Of a DNA stretch of 64,000 bases, positions 41,916 through 50,189 are shown one piece after another. Under the pieces are notes generated by a model. That model was given only the letters and a program-made list of their open reading frames with translations, did not search any database and was not told the origin of the DNA. Positions within the stretch are counted from its first letter, which is position 1; each line of letters starts with the position of its first letter. A program made the position numbers and the translations under genes. The stretch is taken from positions 434,001 to 498,000 of the forward strand of contig CAVPQK010000027.1 in the NCBI GenBank assembly GCA_963707465.1, in the 5' to 3' direction. The stretch comes from Bog-159 sp963707465. Lineage in GTDB: Bacteria > Acidobacteriota > Terriglobia > Bryobacterales > Bryobacteraceae.

Positions 41916-43205
41916 ATGCCGCAGAGAATCTCCCCCGCGCAATCCATTTCCGGTTCCATCACTTTGCCTGGCGACAAGTCGATCTCGCACCGGTATGCCA
42001 TGATCGCCTCTATCGCCGAGGGCGACAGCCAGATTCGGAACTATTCGACGGGCGCCGATTGCCATTCCACTTTGGACGCCATGCGGGCGCTGGGTGTGCC
42101 GGTGGAAGAGAGCGGGACCGAAGTCACGATTCGCGGACGCGGCCTGGACGGACTGCGCGCGCCGGGCGGGGATCTGGACGCGGGCAACTCCGGTTCCACC
42201 ATCCGCATGTTGTCCGGCATACTGGCGGCGCAGCCTTTCACGACGCGCATCGGCGGGGACGAATCGCTGTCCTGCCGGCCCATGGCCCGGATCATCGAGC
42301 CGCTCTCCAGGATGGGTGGTTCCATCTCGGCGCGGGATGGGCGCTTTCCGCCGCTCGAAATCAGCGGGGCGCGGCTGGCGCCGATCGACTACACGCTGCC
42401 CGTGCCCAGCGCGCAGGTGAAGACGTGCGTGCTGTTCGGCGGATTGTACGCGGAGGGCGAGACCATTGTGCGGGAGCCGGTGCGGTCGCGCGATCACACC
42501 GAGATCGCACTGCGGGAATTCGGCGCGGACTTGCGCGTGGCAGGCAAAACCATCACGCTCACCGGTCGGCCGACGCTCACGGGGCGCGAACTGACGGTTC
42601 CGGCGGACCTTTCTTCCGCGGCGTTCTTTATCGTGGCGGCATTGCTGACACCCGGCTCGCGCCTGGCCATACGCGGGGTGGGCCTGAATCCCACGCGCTC
42701 GACTTTGCTCGATTTCCTGGCGGGAATGGGGGCGGCGATCCGCATCACCGAAGTGGAGAGCCGGAATGGGGAATTGGTCGGCGAACTGGTGGTCTCGAGC
42801 TCGCGGGTGAGAGGCGGAGTGATCGAGAAGGAGACCGCGGCCGCGCTGATCGACGAGATTCCGGTGCTGGCGGTGTTGGGAGCGGCGAGCGAAGAGGGCA
42901 TCACTATCCGGGACGCCGGCGAACTGCGCATCAAGGAGACAGACCGCATCGCGACCGTGGCCGAGAACCTGCACTGCATGGGGGTGGAAGCGGAGGAATT
43001 GCCGGACGGACTGGCGATTCCCGGACGCCAGCGTTTCCACGCCGCCGAATTGGATTCCTTTGGCGATCATCGCATCGCCATGGCGTTCGCTATCGCGGCG
43101 CTTTGCGCGGATGGCGTATCGACGATTCATGGCGCGGAGGCGGCGTCGGTTTCGTTTCCGGCGTTTTGGGAGACGCTCCGCTCCCTTACGGTCGCGAGTC
43201 GGTAA
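41916..43205 (+). CDS. aroA: 3-phosphoshikimate 1-carboxyvinyltransferase (EPSP synthase)
   Basis: 429 residues from ATG 41916. Motifs: LPGDKSISHRYAMIAS (about 18-33), LDAGNSGSTIRMLSG (about 88-102), RPMARIIEPLSRMG, catalytic Asp in IDEIPVLAVLGA (about 312) and RIKETDRIATVAENL. It makes EPSP in the shikimate pathway. The last residues, LRSLTVASR, are encoded by a copy of the family 3 element (43178-43203), so the ancestral C-terminus has been replaced. The stop overlaps holB, convergent, by 20 bp. Confidence 0.97.
   Translation: MPQRISPAQSISGSITLPGDKSISHRYAMIASIAEGDSQIRNYSTGADCHSTLDAMRALGVPVEESGTEVTIRGRGLDGLRAPGGDLDAGNSGSTIRMLSGILAAQPFTTRIGGDESLSCRPMARIIEPLSRMGGSISARDGRFPPLEISGARLAPIDYTLPVPSAQVKTCVLFGGLYAEGETIVREPVRSRDHTEIALREFGADLRVAGKTITLTGRPTLTGRELTVPADLSSAAFFIVAALLTPGSRLAIRGVGLNPTRSTLLDFLAGMGAAIRITEVESRNGELVGELVVSSSRVRGGVIEKETAAALIDEIPVLAVLGAASEEGITIRDAGELRIKETDRIATVAENLHCMGVEAEELPDGLAIPGRQRFHAAELDSFGDHRIAMAFAIAALCADGVSTIHGAEAASVSFPAFWETLRSLTVASR
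43178..43203 (+). repeat. Interspersed 25-bp element (family 3) across the aroA/holB ends
   Basis: CCGCTCCCTTACGGTCGCGA followed by GTCGGT, about 88% identical to the kdsB copy. It encodes the C-terminus of aroA on one strand and that of holB (stop at 43186) on the other. Confidence 0.85.
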
Positions 43206-44217
43206 GGCTCACTATCAGGGCGTCGAGGGCGATCGACTTCTGAATGTTGCGGCGGATCAGCGATGCCAGATCGTCCACCTTCTTTACCGCGGCGCGAATC
43301 CAGGTGAAAGATACTTTGCGCGCGACGGCTTCCAGCTCCGCGCGCAGATCGTCGTTGCGCACCGGGCCACCCGATTCGCGCAGCACCAGCACGTCGTGCA
43401 GCAGATCGTAGAGCACTTTCAGGTGCAACTCCAGCTTCTCGCTTTTGGTGCGGCCGATGGCTTCGGAATAGGGCACCCATGCGCCGAAAGGCATGGCTCC
43501 CGCCGCCACGCGCAGCAGCGTGAACATGGCCGCGCGGCGCTTGTCGTAGGCGTCCAGATCGAGCGAGACTGCCACGCCGGGACTGCCACCGCTCAGCGCG
43601 GTGCGCCGCTCCGGACGATCCATGCCGCGGGCGCGCACGAACTGAAGCGTCTCTTCCGCGGAGAGCGGCGCGAATTGGAACGGCACAGCGCGCGAGCGGA
43701 TGGTCGGCAACAAGTCGTATGCATTCTCCGCGGTCATGATCAGGATGAGGTACGGCGATGGCTCCTCCAGGGTCTTGAGGAGGGCATTGGCGGCGTGCTC
43801 GCCGGCGCGGTCCACGTGGTCGATGAGGAACACGCGGCGGCTGCCATGATTCGGCGCCAGCTTGGCCCAATCGCGCAGCAGGCGCGTCTGATCGATGGAG
43901 ATCTGGCGCAGCGGGCCATCCGGCGGAAAAGTGACGAAGTCCTGATAGGAGGCGAACAGCAGCGGATCCTGATTGCGCTTGTCGGCGGGCCAGCGCTCGC
44001 GTCCGGCCACGATTTCCATATTCTCCGGCAGGCTGAGATCGTCGCGTTCGATCTGCTCCGCATGGCCCAGCAGGCGCGCGGCCAGCCTGCGCGCGAGCGT
44101 CGCTTTGCCGACGCCTTCCGGCCCCGCGAACAGCAGGGTCTGCGCCAGGCGGCCGCGCTCGATCATTTGCTCCAGCGCGGCGGTGACGTGCGGGTTGCCG
44201 GAGAAGCGATCAAACAT
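43186..44217 (-). CDS. holB: DNA polymerase III clamp-loader delta' subunit-like ATPase
   Basis: 343 residues from ATG 44217, which overlaps the tmk stop by 8 bp (the earlier ATG at 44229 is less favoured). AAA+ features: FSGNPHVTAALEQMI, Walker A GPEGVGKATLARRLA (about 32-46), Walker B-like RVFLIDHVDRAGEHAANALLKTLEEP, and sensor-type LPTIRSRAVPFQF. The C-terminal collar domain follows. Zinc-module cysteines found in some delta' proteins are absent. It loads the sliding clamp. The C-terminal SLTDSRP comes from the repeat element shared with aroA. Confidence 0.92.
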   Translation of the reverse strand: MFDRFSGNPHVTAALEQMIERGRLAQTLLFAGPEGVGKATLARRLAARLLGHAEQIERDDLSLPENMEIVAGRERWPADKRNQDPLLFASYQDFVTFPPDGPLRQISIDQTRLLRDWAKLAPNHGSRRVFLIDHVDRAGEHAANALLKTLEEPSPYLILIMTAENAYDLLPTIRSRAVPFQFAPLSAEETLQFVRARGMDRPERRTALSGGSPGVAVSLDLDAYDKRRAAMFTLLRVAAGAMPFGAWVPYSEAIGRTKSEKLELHLKVLYDLLHDVLVLRESGGPVRNDDLRAELEAVARKVSFTWIRAAVKKVDDLASLIRRNIQKSIALDALIVSLTDSRP

Positions 44218-44848
44218 GCGGCTCGACAACCTTCCAGATTTCGGCGGCTATGGCGTCGATGGCGGCGCGGCCATCGATGAGGCGGACCCGTTGGGGCTCG
44301 CGGGCGGCGAGCGCGTGATAGGCGGCGTAGACCTGGCGGTGGAATTCGAGCGATTGCTCGTCCATGCGGGTTTCGCTATTTGGCGCCGAGGCGTTGCGCG
44401 CGTGCGCCCGTGCCAGGCTGGTCTCGGCGTCGATATCGATGAGCAGGGTCAGTTCCGGAACCAGGCCGCGGCAGGCGATGCGGTCGAGCGCCATCACGGT
44501 TTCGGCTCCCAGGCCGCGCCCGCAACCTTGATAGACCAGGGTGGAATCGGTGAAGCGGTCCGAAAGCACGATTTCGCCCGCGGCCAGGGCCGGCGTGATC
44601 CATTCGTCCACGTTCTGCGCGCGGCAGGCGAAATAGAGCAGCATTTCGGCGGTGGGACCCAGCTCCTGATTGGCCGCATCCAGCAGAATGCGGCGGATCT
44701 CGATGCCGATGCGCGTGCCGCCCGGTTCGGCGGTCTCCAGCACGCCGCGACCGCGCGCGCGCAGACGATCGGCGAGCAGACGCATTTGCGTGGTCTTGCC
44801 CGAACCGTCCATGCCTTCGAATGTGAGGAACAGGCTCCGTGGATGCAT
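44210..44848 (-). CDS. tmk: Thymidylate kinase
   Basis: 212 residues from ATG 44848. P-loop FEGMDGSGKTTQMRLLADRL (about 9-28), EPGGTRIGIEIR (substrate loop), SDRFTDSTLVYQGCGRGLG (DRF-x motif, about 96) and LLIDIDAETSLARAHAR. It phosphorylates dTMP to dTDP. Operon with holB, as often seen. Normal length. Confidence 0.96.
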   Translation of the reverse strand: MHPRSLFLTFEGMDGSGKTTQMRLLADRLRARGRGVLETAEPGGTRIGIEIRRILLDAANQELGPTAEMLLYFACRAQNVDEWITPALAAGEIVLSDRFTDSTLVYQGCGRGLGAETVMALDRIACRGLVPELTLLIDIDAETSLARAHARNASAPNSETRMDEQSLEFHRQVYAAYHALAAREPQRVRLIDGRAAIDAIAAEIWKVVEPHV

Positions 44849-44877
44849 TGCGGAACCCTCATTGTAGCGAAGCCGGG

Positions 44878-45606
44878 TCACGCGACCGGGTTGCGCAGGA
44901 TGCCGATGCCTTCGATCTCGACCTCAACCACATCGCCGGGATGCATGGCGCGCGTGCTGCCCGGCGTGCCGGTATAGATGACGTCGCCGGGAACGAGCGT
45001 GACCCAGCGGCTGACCCAGTTGACGATGGCCGGACCATCGAAGGTCAGATCCGCCGTGGACTGCTTCTGCACGACCTCGCCGTTGAGCCGGGTTTCGAGC
45101 ATCAGGTGGCCGTAGTCCAGGCCGGTTACGATGGCGGGGCCCAGCGGCGCGAAGGTGTCCGCGCCTTTGGCGCGCCACCACTGCAGATCCTTGCGCGGGC
45201 CGTTTTGCCAGTCGCGATCGCTGACGTCGTTGCCGCAGGTGACGCCGAAGATGCCGGCGCGCGGGCCGATGACGATGACGAGTTCACCCTCGAAATGCAC
45301 GTTGGCGGCTTCGGGCGGGATGACGATCGGGTCGCCGGGGTTTTGCAGCGCGCTGATCGGCTTGTAGAACATCTCGGGACGGTCGGGCGCCTGGCGGTCT
45401 CCCAGGTGGCTCTTATAATTGCGGCCGACAGCCAGGATTTTGGAAGGCTCGCAGGGGTAGAGCAGCTTCACCGCGCTGAGCGAATGGGTGACGCCGGTCG
45501 GCTCGTGCGCGCCGAAGAGGCCGCCACGAATTTCGTGGACGGTTGCGCCGTCGAGAATGCCGTAGGCGATGATGGAGTCTTTGCTATAGCGAATGTATTG
45601 GGTCAC
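44878..45606 (-). CDS. Fumarylacetoacetate hydrolase-family protein
   Basis: 242 residues from GTG 45606. FAH fold: ILAVGRNYKSHLGD (about 57-70), ANVHFEGELVIVIGPRAG with metal-ligating Glu residues (about 104-110), YGHLMLETRLNGEVVQKQS, and TPGSTRAMHPGDVVEVEIEGIG at the end. This family includes 2-hydroxyhepta-2,4-diene-1,7-dioate isomerases and acylpyruvate hydrolases for aromatic catabolism; specificity is open. It lies 3 bp after a 41-residue gene and appears to be the last member of a three-gene transcript. Confidence 0.93.
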   Translation of the reverse strand: MTQYIRYSKDSIIAYGILDGATVHEIRGGLFGAHEPTGVTHSLSAVKLLYPCEPSKILAVGRNYKSHLGDRQAPDRPEMFYKPISALQNPGDPIVIPPEAANVHFEGELVIVIGPRAGIFGVTCGNDVSDRDWQNGPRKDLQWWRAKGADTFAPLGPAIVTGLDYGHLMLETRLNGEVVQKQSTADLTFDGPAIVNWVSRWVTLVPGDVIYTGTPGSTRAMHPGDVVEVEIEGIGILRNPVA

Positions 45607-45609
45607 GGT

Positions 45610-45735
45610 TTAGGCCTTCTGCTGCCCGTCCTGCGGGCCGCACGAATCTGTGATCTTTCCGGTGCGGTCATCTTTGGCGTTGAACATGGTGGTGAACACT
45701 TCATTGAGCTTCATGAACGCGGTGTCGGAAAACAT
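45610..45735 (-). CDS. 41-residue hypothetical protein between a small membrane protein and FAH gene
   Basis: ATG 45735 to TAA 45610, five bases after the preceding small gene and three bases before the FAH start. Sequence MFSDTAFMKLNEVFTTMFNA followed by a charged tail (KDDRTGKITDSCG...). Amphipathic N-terminal helix, no signal. Tight spacing and sense-strand composition support a real gene. Function unknown. Confidence 0.5.
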   Translation of the reverse strand: MFSDTAFMKLNEVFTTMFNAKDDRTGKITDSCGPQDGQQKA

Positions 45736-45740
45736 GCCGG

Positions 45741-45896
45741 CTAGAGCAGCACAGTACAAAGATAGAGATACAGCAGCGCGAGGGCTGCCTTCCAAAACTG
45801 CATGCGACCGACGGCCGACAACTTGGGCGCGGTGTTCCAGACGATCCAAATCGCCAGAATCGCGACACCCGCGGCTAATAGCCACCCGATCCACAT
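45741..45896 (-). CDS. 51-residue two-helix membrane protein
   Basis: ATG 45896 to TAG 45741, preceded by AGGAGG eight bases upstream. Two hydrophobic helices: MWIGWLLAAGVAILAIWIVW (about 1-20) and FWKAALALLYLYLCTVLL (about 34-51), joined by a polar NTAPKLSAVGRMQ loop. Too small for standard gene calling, but the ribosome-binding site and position at the head of a tight three-gene string make it credible. Function unknown; a small transport or regulatory membrane peptide is possible. Confidence 0.6.
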   Translation of the reverse strand: MWIGWLLAAGVAILAIWIVWNTAPKLSAVGRMQFWKAALALLYLYLCTVLL

Positions 45897-45956
45897 AATT
45901 GCCTCCTGTTTCCGGGCCCGACCAAAGTTGCACTGTGAACTATATCACAGCACCGG

Positions 45957-46440
45957 TCATTTCAAGCCAAGTTTCTTGCCCGCCGCGAGCAGAAGCTACG
46001 CGCGGCGGGGCGGGCGGCGAGCGCCTGGCCGATGTAGGGCGGGATCTTCGAGAGAGATGGCCTGGGCGCATCGCCGCTGCGGCCGGTCGGAGGACGATTC
46101 AAGCCGGCCGGTGTCAGGCGTCCCGCGGCCTGGAGTTGGGCGAAGCGCCGGCGATTGGCAGACGACCACCGGCTGCCGGGTTTGCGGGGGTGAACTTTCG
46201 GGCATAGCGTTGGGTGTCGAGGCGCTGGACCAGGCTATCGATCCAGCCGAAACAGAGGGCCTCGTTAACGGCGTCTTCGTAGGCGATGGACGGCGGCGTC
46301 CCCTTCTGGCGCTTGTGGAAAACCAGCCAGACTTCCGATCCGGAATCGTGGTGGGCGGCGAGCCAGTCGCGCCATTGTTCGGGGTGGACGCGGCGCTGCG
46401 GCGAAGGGGCCTGGCGTGCAAGAAAGAAATCCCGATTCAT
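45957..46440 (-). pseudogene. YdeI/OmpD-associated-family gene, frameshifted and internally deleted
   Basis: From ATG 46440 the frame encodes MNRDFFLARQ...EQWRDWLAAHHDSGSEVWLV and YEDAVNEALCFGWIDSLVQR, clear YdeI motifs, up to RYARKFTP. A base missing from a C-tract (46195-46205) shifts the frame; the next frame continues RKPGSRWSSANRRRFAQLQA and YIGQALAARPAARSF. About 30 residues are then lost, and the typical LLAAGKKLGLK-like end appears as AAGKKLGLK in the third frame, stopping at 45957. Not functional as read. Confidence 0.85.
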
Positions 46441-46797
46441 GCCGCATTCCGATGCATAGCGCTGCGGAGAACGGCGACATTTTCGCCCCGGAGGACCACA
46501 GTAGCATAGCGGTTTCGGGCATCCGGCGGCGGAAGTGCCGAGCCTCGGACCCAAGATGCTTCGAGCACCGTGTGTGTGGCACGATTTTTGCGATCACGCT
46601 GAGCGGCGCGTGATCAGCATATATAGCTTCCCCGGCGGCCCCCCGATCTGAGACAATCATGCACAGCCAGTCTTTTTCTTTGCCCTTGTGGGCTGTATAC
46701 CGCCGGCGGAACGGAAGGGCACACATCGACATTCGCCAACGCTTCGATGAAGACCAGTTTCCCGGAAAATCAAAACGGAAACTCCGGATGAGAATAG
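46441..46797. other. Intergenic region before the sulfotransferase-like gene
   Basis: No supported gene. Contains a perfect 8-bp inverted repeat GATCACGC/GCGTGATC at 46592-46599 and 46608-46615, followed by an AT-rich CATATATAGC that could be a -10 region. It could be an operator-promoter, but no cognate regulator is nearby. Confidence 0.4.
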
Positions 46798-46818
46798 GTG
46801 GCGTTAAGGAAAATGACC

Positions 46819-48093
46819 ATGGATTCGAGCGGAACCAAGCCGCAGGAGACTCCCCCCTTTTGGCCATATGACTTCGACGAATTGCTTCGCGCGGCGGGCG
46901 CGCTGGAAGGGCTCAGGAAGGCCGTGGGGGCCATTAATCCCCGGCCGGCCGGGTGGCACAACGACCTGATCCAACTTTTCAAAAAGCTGCTTGCTCGCTT
47001 GTTGGGTTGGTATACGCGGCCCCTCGGTGAATTCAATGCCTCGGTCACTCGATCGCTCAAAGAAATCGCCGCCGTCCTAGACCACCTTTCCATGAACATG
47101 GTTGCCCTTGACCAGCTTTCCATGAACGCGGTTGCCCTGGAAAATCGATTGGCGCAGTCGGAGAAGCGAACCGCCGCCCGGGTAAAGTCAATCGAAGAGC
47201 AGCTTGCTCTCCTGCTCGAGCTGGTAGAGGCGTCAGTCAGCTCACAGAAGACCGCCTATGCGAAAGCTCCCGCCAGGAGGATGGAAACAGAGTGGGACAA
47301 GCGAGCCCCTGATAATTCCCCCCTTTACATCGATACGGGTCTGGGTATCGACAGAACAGCCTATGTTATTGGGTTGTTCGGCAGCGGACGCCATTATATC
47401 AATGAGCTGATGTTGCAGAACATAGGAGAAAGGGCGAGATATTTTAGGGACACGATCCGCTTGCATCCGGGTCCAACACCCATGATCTACAGCGGCCATG
47501 CCACGATGAAGTATGTTTCCCGCCTTCAGGCTTTGCCAGATGTGACGAACCGCGTATTAGAGGCGGTCAGATCCGGGTTTGCGGATTTGATTTTTGTTTA
47601 TCGTCATCCCCTCGATTCGTTGCTGACAAATTGGATTTGGTGGCGGACATACCTTCGCGACCACACGTCAATTCTCGGTATCTCGGAGGCTTACAAGGAC
47701 ACCAACGATCTATGCGCCGATTTGGAGCAGAATTTTGCTGAATTCAAGGCCTTTGCCGAAGGCGCCCCCGAATTCTTCGTGAGCGTACCAAGCCCGCGAT
47801 TTCTGTCCTTCCCGGAATTTGTCGAGGAAACCGAGCTTCATATCCAATCCGCAACGCTGGCCTTGCGGCTGGAGGACTGCGTGATCGATCCGCGCAAGGA
47901 GTTTTCCAGGATCGTTGAAGTCATGTCGGTCGATCTTGATTTGAGCGGTTTAAGTGTAGCCCGTCCGAGAACCAAACCTTATGGCTACGCGGCAGTCTCA
48001 CAAAAAGTCCCTCGATTTAGAAGCTTCATCGATGGACTGAATACGGAGACTAAAAGGCGCATTGAGAAAATTGGCTATAAGGTAACTGTTTAA
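46819..48093 (+). CDS. Sulfotransferase-like protein with N-terminal helical/coiled-coil region
   Basis: 424 residues from ATG 46819, spaced 8 bp from AAGGA (ATG 46813 and GTG 46798 are also in frame). The N-terminal 160 residues are helical (WYTRPLGEFNASVTRSLKEI, then repeated LDHLSMNMVALDQLSMNAVA and a coiled coil). This type of N-terminus is one I associate with acidobacterial glycan-modifying enzymes. The C-terminal domain has a PAPS-type 5' loop AYVIGLFGSGRHYINELM (about 180) and a 3' loop-like FVYRHPLDSLLTNW (about 258). AT-richer than its neighbours, suggesting transfer. Possible role in sulfating surface polysaccharide. Confidence 0.7.
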   Translation: MDSSGTKPQETPPFWPYDFDELLRAAGALEGLRKAVGAINPRPAGWHNDLIQLFKKLLARLLGWYTRPLGEFNASVTRSLKEIAAVLDHLSMNMVALDQLSMNAVALENRLAQSEKRTAARVKSIEEQLALLLELVEASVSSQKTAYAKAPARRMETEWDKRAPDNSPLYIDTGLGIDRTAYVIGLFGSGRHYINELMLQNIGERARYFRDTIRLHPGPTPMIYSGHATMKYVSRLQALPDVTNRVLEAVRSGFADLIFVYRHPLDSLLTNWIWWRTYLRDHTSILGISEAYKDTNDLCADLEQNFAEFKAFAEGAPEFFVSVPSPRFLSFPEFVEETELHIQSATLALRLEDCVIDPRKEFSRIVEVMSVDLDLSGLSVARPRTKPYGYAAVSQKVPRFRSFIDGLNTETKRRIEKIGYKVTV

Positions 48094-48150
48094 GCCGGCG
48101 GTAACCGTTCGGCCCGCGGCGATTGGCCCAGTCTGTTATACTGATCCGCG

Positions 48151-49770
48151 ATGAAAGCACTGGCACCCCTCTTGACTATGCTGGTTGTGCTCCCGGCGGC
48201 AGCACAACCGGCGGGCGAACGGCTTGGCACTGTTCGGTTCCCAGTCTCCTGCGCAGCAGCGTCGCAAGCGCCATTCGACCGCGGCGTGGCTCTGCTGCAT
48301 GACTTCTGGTATGAGGAGGCGCGCGCCCAGTTCCAGCGCCTGGCGAAGAGCGACCCGGGCTGTGCGATGGCGCACTGGGGCGTGGCGATGAGCTTCTTCC
48401 ACCAGATCTGGGGCCGGCCCGACGGGGAGAGCATGAAGCTCGGATGGGCAGAGATGCGGAAAGCGCAATCCCCAGGCACGGGCGCCGCCCGCGAGCGCGC
48501 CTATATTGCCGCGCTGGCGGGTTTCTATCATCCGGGCGCCGAGAGCTATCCGGCCCGCATCGCGGCGTACTCGGCGGCGATGGCCAGACTGTACGCCGCA
48601 TATCCGGACGATGTGGACGCGGGCGCCTTCTACGCGCTGTCCCTGCTGGCAGCCAAGGCGCCGGACGATGCGAGCGTGCAGCAGGCGCGCCAAGCGATGG
48701 CGGTACTCAAGCCGCTGTTCGCAAAGTATCCGGATAATCCAGGTGTTGTGCACTATATCATCCACGCCTGTGACAACCCGTTGATGGCCGCCGAGGGGCT
48801 GGCCGCCGCCGACCACTATGGCGAAATCGCGCAATCAGGCGCGCACGCCTTCCATATGCCCGGACACATCTATGCGCGGCTGGGGATGTGGCGGCAGGAC
48901 ATTGCCTCGCAACTGGGCTCGGTGGCGGCGGCGGAGGCGGCCGAGGCGCGCGGCGCGAACGGCATTATGGACGAGCCGCACTCCTATGATTTTTTGCTGT
49001 ATGCCTATCTTCAAAGCGGCCAGGACGCGCGCGCGAAATCGGCACTGGAACAGAGCGCAGGGCCATTGAGGGCCATCGCGTCGATGCCGGACATGGGGTC
49101 GGGCCGCATGGCGGGGATGATTCCATACTATCGGACGAAGCTGCCGGCGTTCTATGCGCTGGAGATGCGGGACTGGCAAACGGCGGCGGCGCTGGAGCCG
49201 GTGGCGGGGTCGCCGCCGGAGGTATCGACGCTGGTGTACTGGACGCGAGTGGTGGCCAACGGACGGCTGCGACACGCCGGGCAGGCGCGGGCCGACCTCG
49301 CCCGGTACGACGCGTCGATAGTCGACCTCAAAAAAGGTAAGCACGCGTACATGGCCGAGGGAACGGGTCCGAAGATCGAGCATGGGGAGATGCTGGCGTG
49401 GACAGCGTTTGCTGAAGACAAACAGGAGGACGCGCTAACGAACATGCGGACGGCGGCCGATTTGCAGGACAAGGTGGGCCAGGGCGAGGTGGACATTCCG
49501 GCGCGCGAAATGCTCGCGGACATGCTGCTGGAGCTCGGTCGTCCGAAGCAGGCCCTGGCCGAGTACGAGATAGCGCTGAAGCTTAGCCCTAACCGGCTGA
49601 ACGGGCTGTACAACGCGGGCCGAGCGGCACAGGCGGCCGGTGAGCCGGCGAAGGCGGAGTTCTATTATGCGACGTTGCTCAAATCCACGAACAACGGCCG
49701 GGACTCGGCCCGCCCCGAACTCGCCCACGCCAGAAGCTTCGTTGGCCCACAGCAGGCTGCATCCAAGTAG
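48151..49770 (+). CDS. Secreted TPR-repeat protein
   Basis: 539 residues from ATG 48151. Signal peptide LAPLLTMLVVLPAAAQ. TPR-like helix pairs throughout: FDRGVALLHDFWYEEARAQF, CAMAHWGVAMSFFH, and EYEIALKLSPNRLNGLYNAG near the end. Histidine-rich conserved segments YIIHACDNP and HAFHMPGHIYARLGMW occur in the middle; similar segments recur in a widespread family annotated only as TPR proteins. No catalytic motif. Single transcription unit. Confidence 0.85.
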   Translation: MKALAPLLTMLVVLPAAAQPAGERLGTVRFPVSCAAASQAPFDRGVALLHDFWYEEARAQFQRLAKSDPGCAMAHWGVAMSFFHQIWGRPDGESMKLGWAEMRKAQSPGTGAARERAYIAALAGFYHPGAESYPARIAAYSAAMARLYAAYPDDVDAGAFYALSLLAAKAPDDASVQQARQAMAVLKPLFAKYPDNPGVVHYIIHACDNPLMAAEGLAAADHYGEIAQSGAHAFHMPGHIYARLGMWRQDIASQLGSVAAAEAAEARGANGIMDEPHSYDFLLYAYLQSGQDARAKSALEQSAGPLRAIASMPDMGSGRMAGMIPYYRTKLPAFYALEMRDWQTAAALEPVAGSPPEVSTLVYWTRVVANGRLRHAGQARADLARYDASIVDLKKGKHAYMAEGTGPKIEHGEMLAWTAFAEDKQEDALTNMRTAADLQDKVGQGEVDIPAREMLADMLLELGRPKQALAEYEIALKLSPNRLNGLYNAGRAAQAAGEPAKAEFYYATLLKSTNNGRDSARPELAHARSFVGPQQAASK

Positions 49771-50076
49771 ATTCGCGAGATGGCCAGTTGTTGTCCTCGA
49801 GATGTTTGCCGCTGCTGGAGGTAGGTCTGGGCCGGACTGATGTCAGGCTTTATACCGGCCAATGGTGCGGGTTGCGGGATGCTGAGACAGGGCCAGCGAT
49901 TCGGCTTTGCGGAGTGGCGCGGCAGGCGATCAGTTGGTCGGGTTTCCGGCCATGCTTCCGTCATGTGCTTTGACGGCAGCGCATAATATTCTTTTTTCGT
50001 TCGACACTGATTTCCGGAGGGTGACGGATCGCCCGCAACCGCCGCTCTACACGCTCCCGAAATCCGGAAACTGCAT
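49771..50076. other. Intergenic stretch with no supported gene
   Basis: About 300 bp after the TPR gene. Contains a short open frame of 36 codons from about 49879 with no supporting features, and an AT-rich patch (GCATAATATTCTTTTTTCG) near 49981. It leads into the hairpin string g. Confidence 0.5.
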
Positions 50077-50184
50077 CCAGGCGAGCCCATGCTCGCCTGG
50101 CGGCCTGAGAGGCCGCCGCAGGCTGAGAGCCTGCCCCACAAAGAATGTCCAAACTCCAGCGGCAGGCTGGGAGCCTGCGCCACG
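50077..50184 (-). repeat. Hairpin string g (three hairpins plus one)
   Basis: 10-bp perfect stem CCAGGCGAGC with CCAT loop (50077-50100), then the standard two-hairpin element with CCCCAC tail (to 50139). After a 20-bp gap comes a fourth GCAGGCT-GGG-AGCCTGC hairpin with GCCACG tail. Located 3' of the dehydrogenase gene. Confidence 0.85.
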
Positions 50185-50189
50185 AGGGC

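Noticed and set aside
46659..46871. 70-codon ORF overlapping the sulfotransferase start
   Set aside because: It has no recognisable motif and overlaps a better supported gene in another frame.
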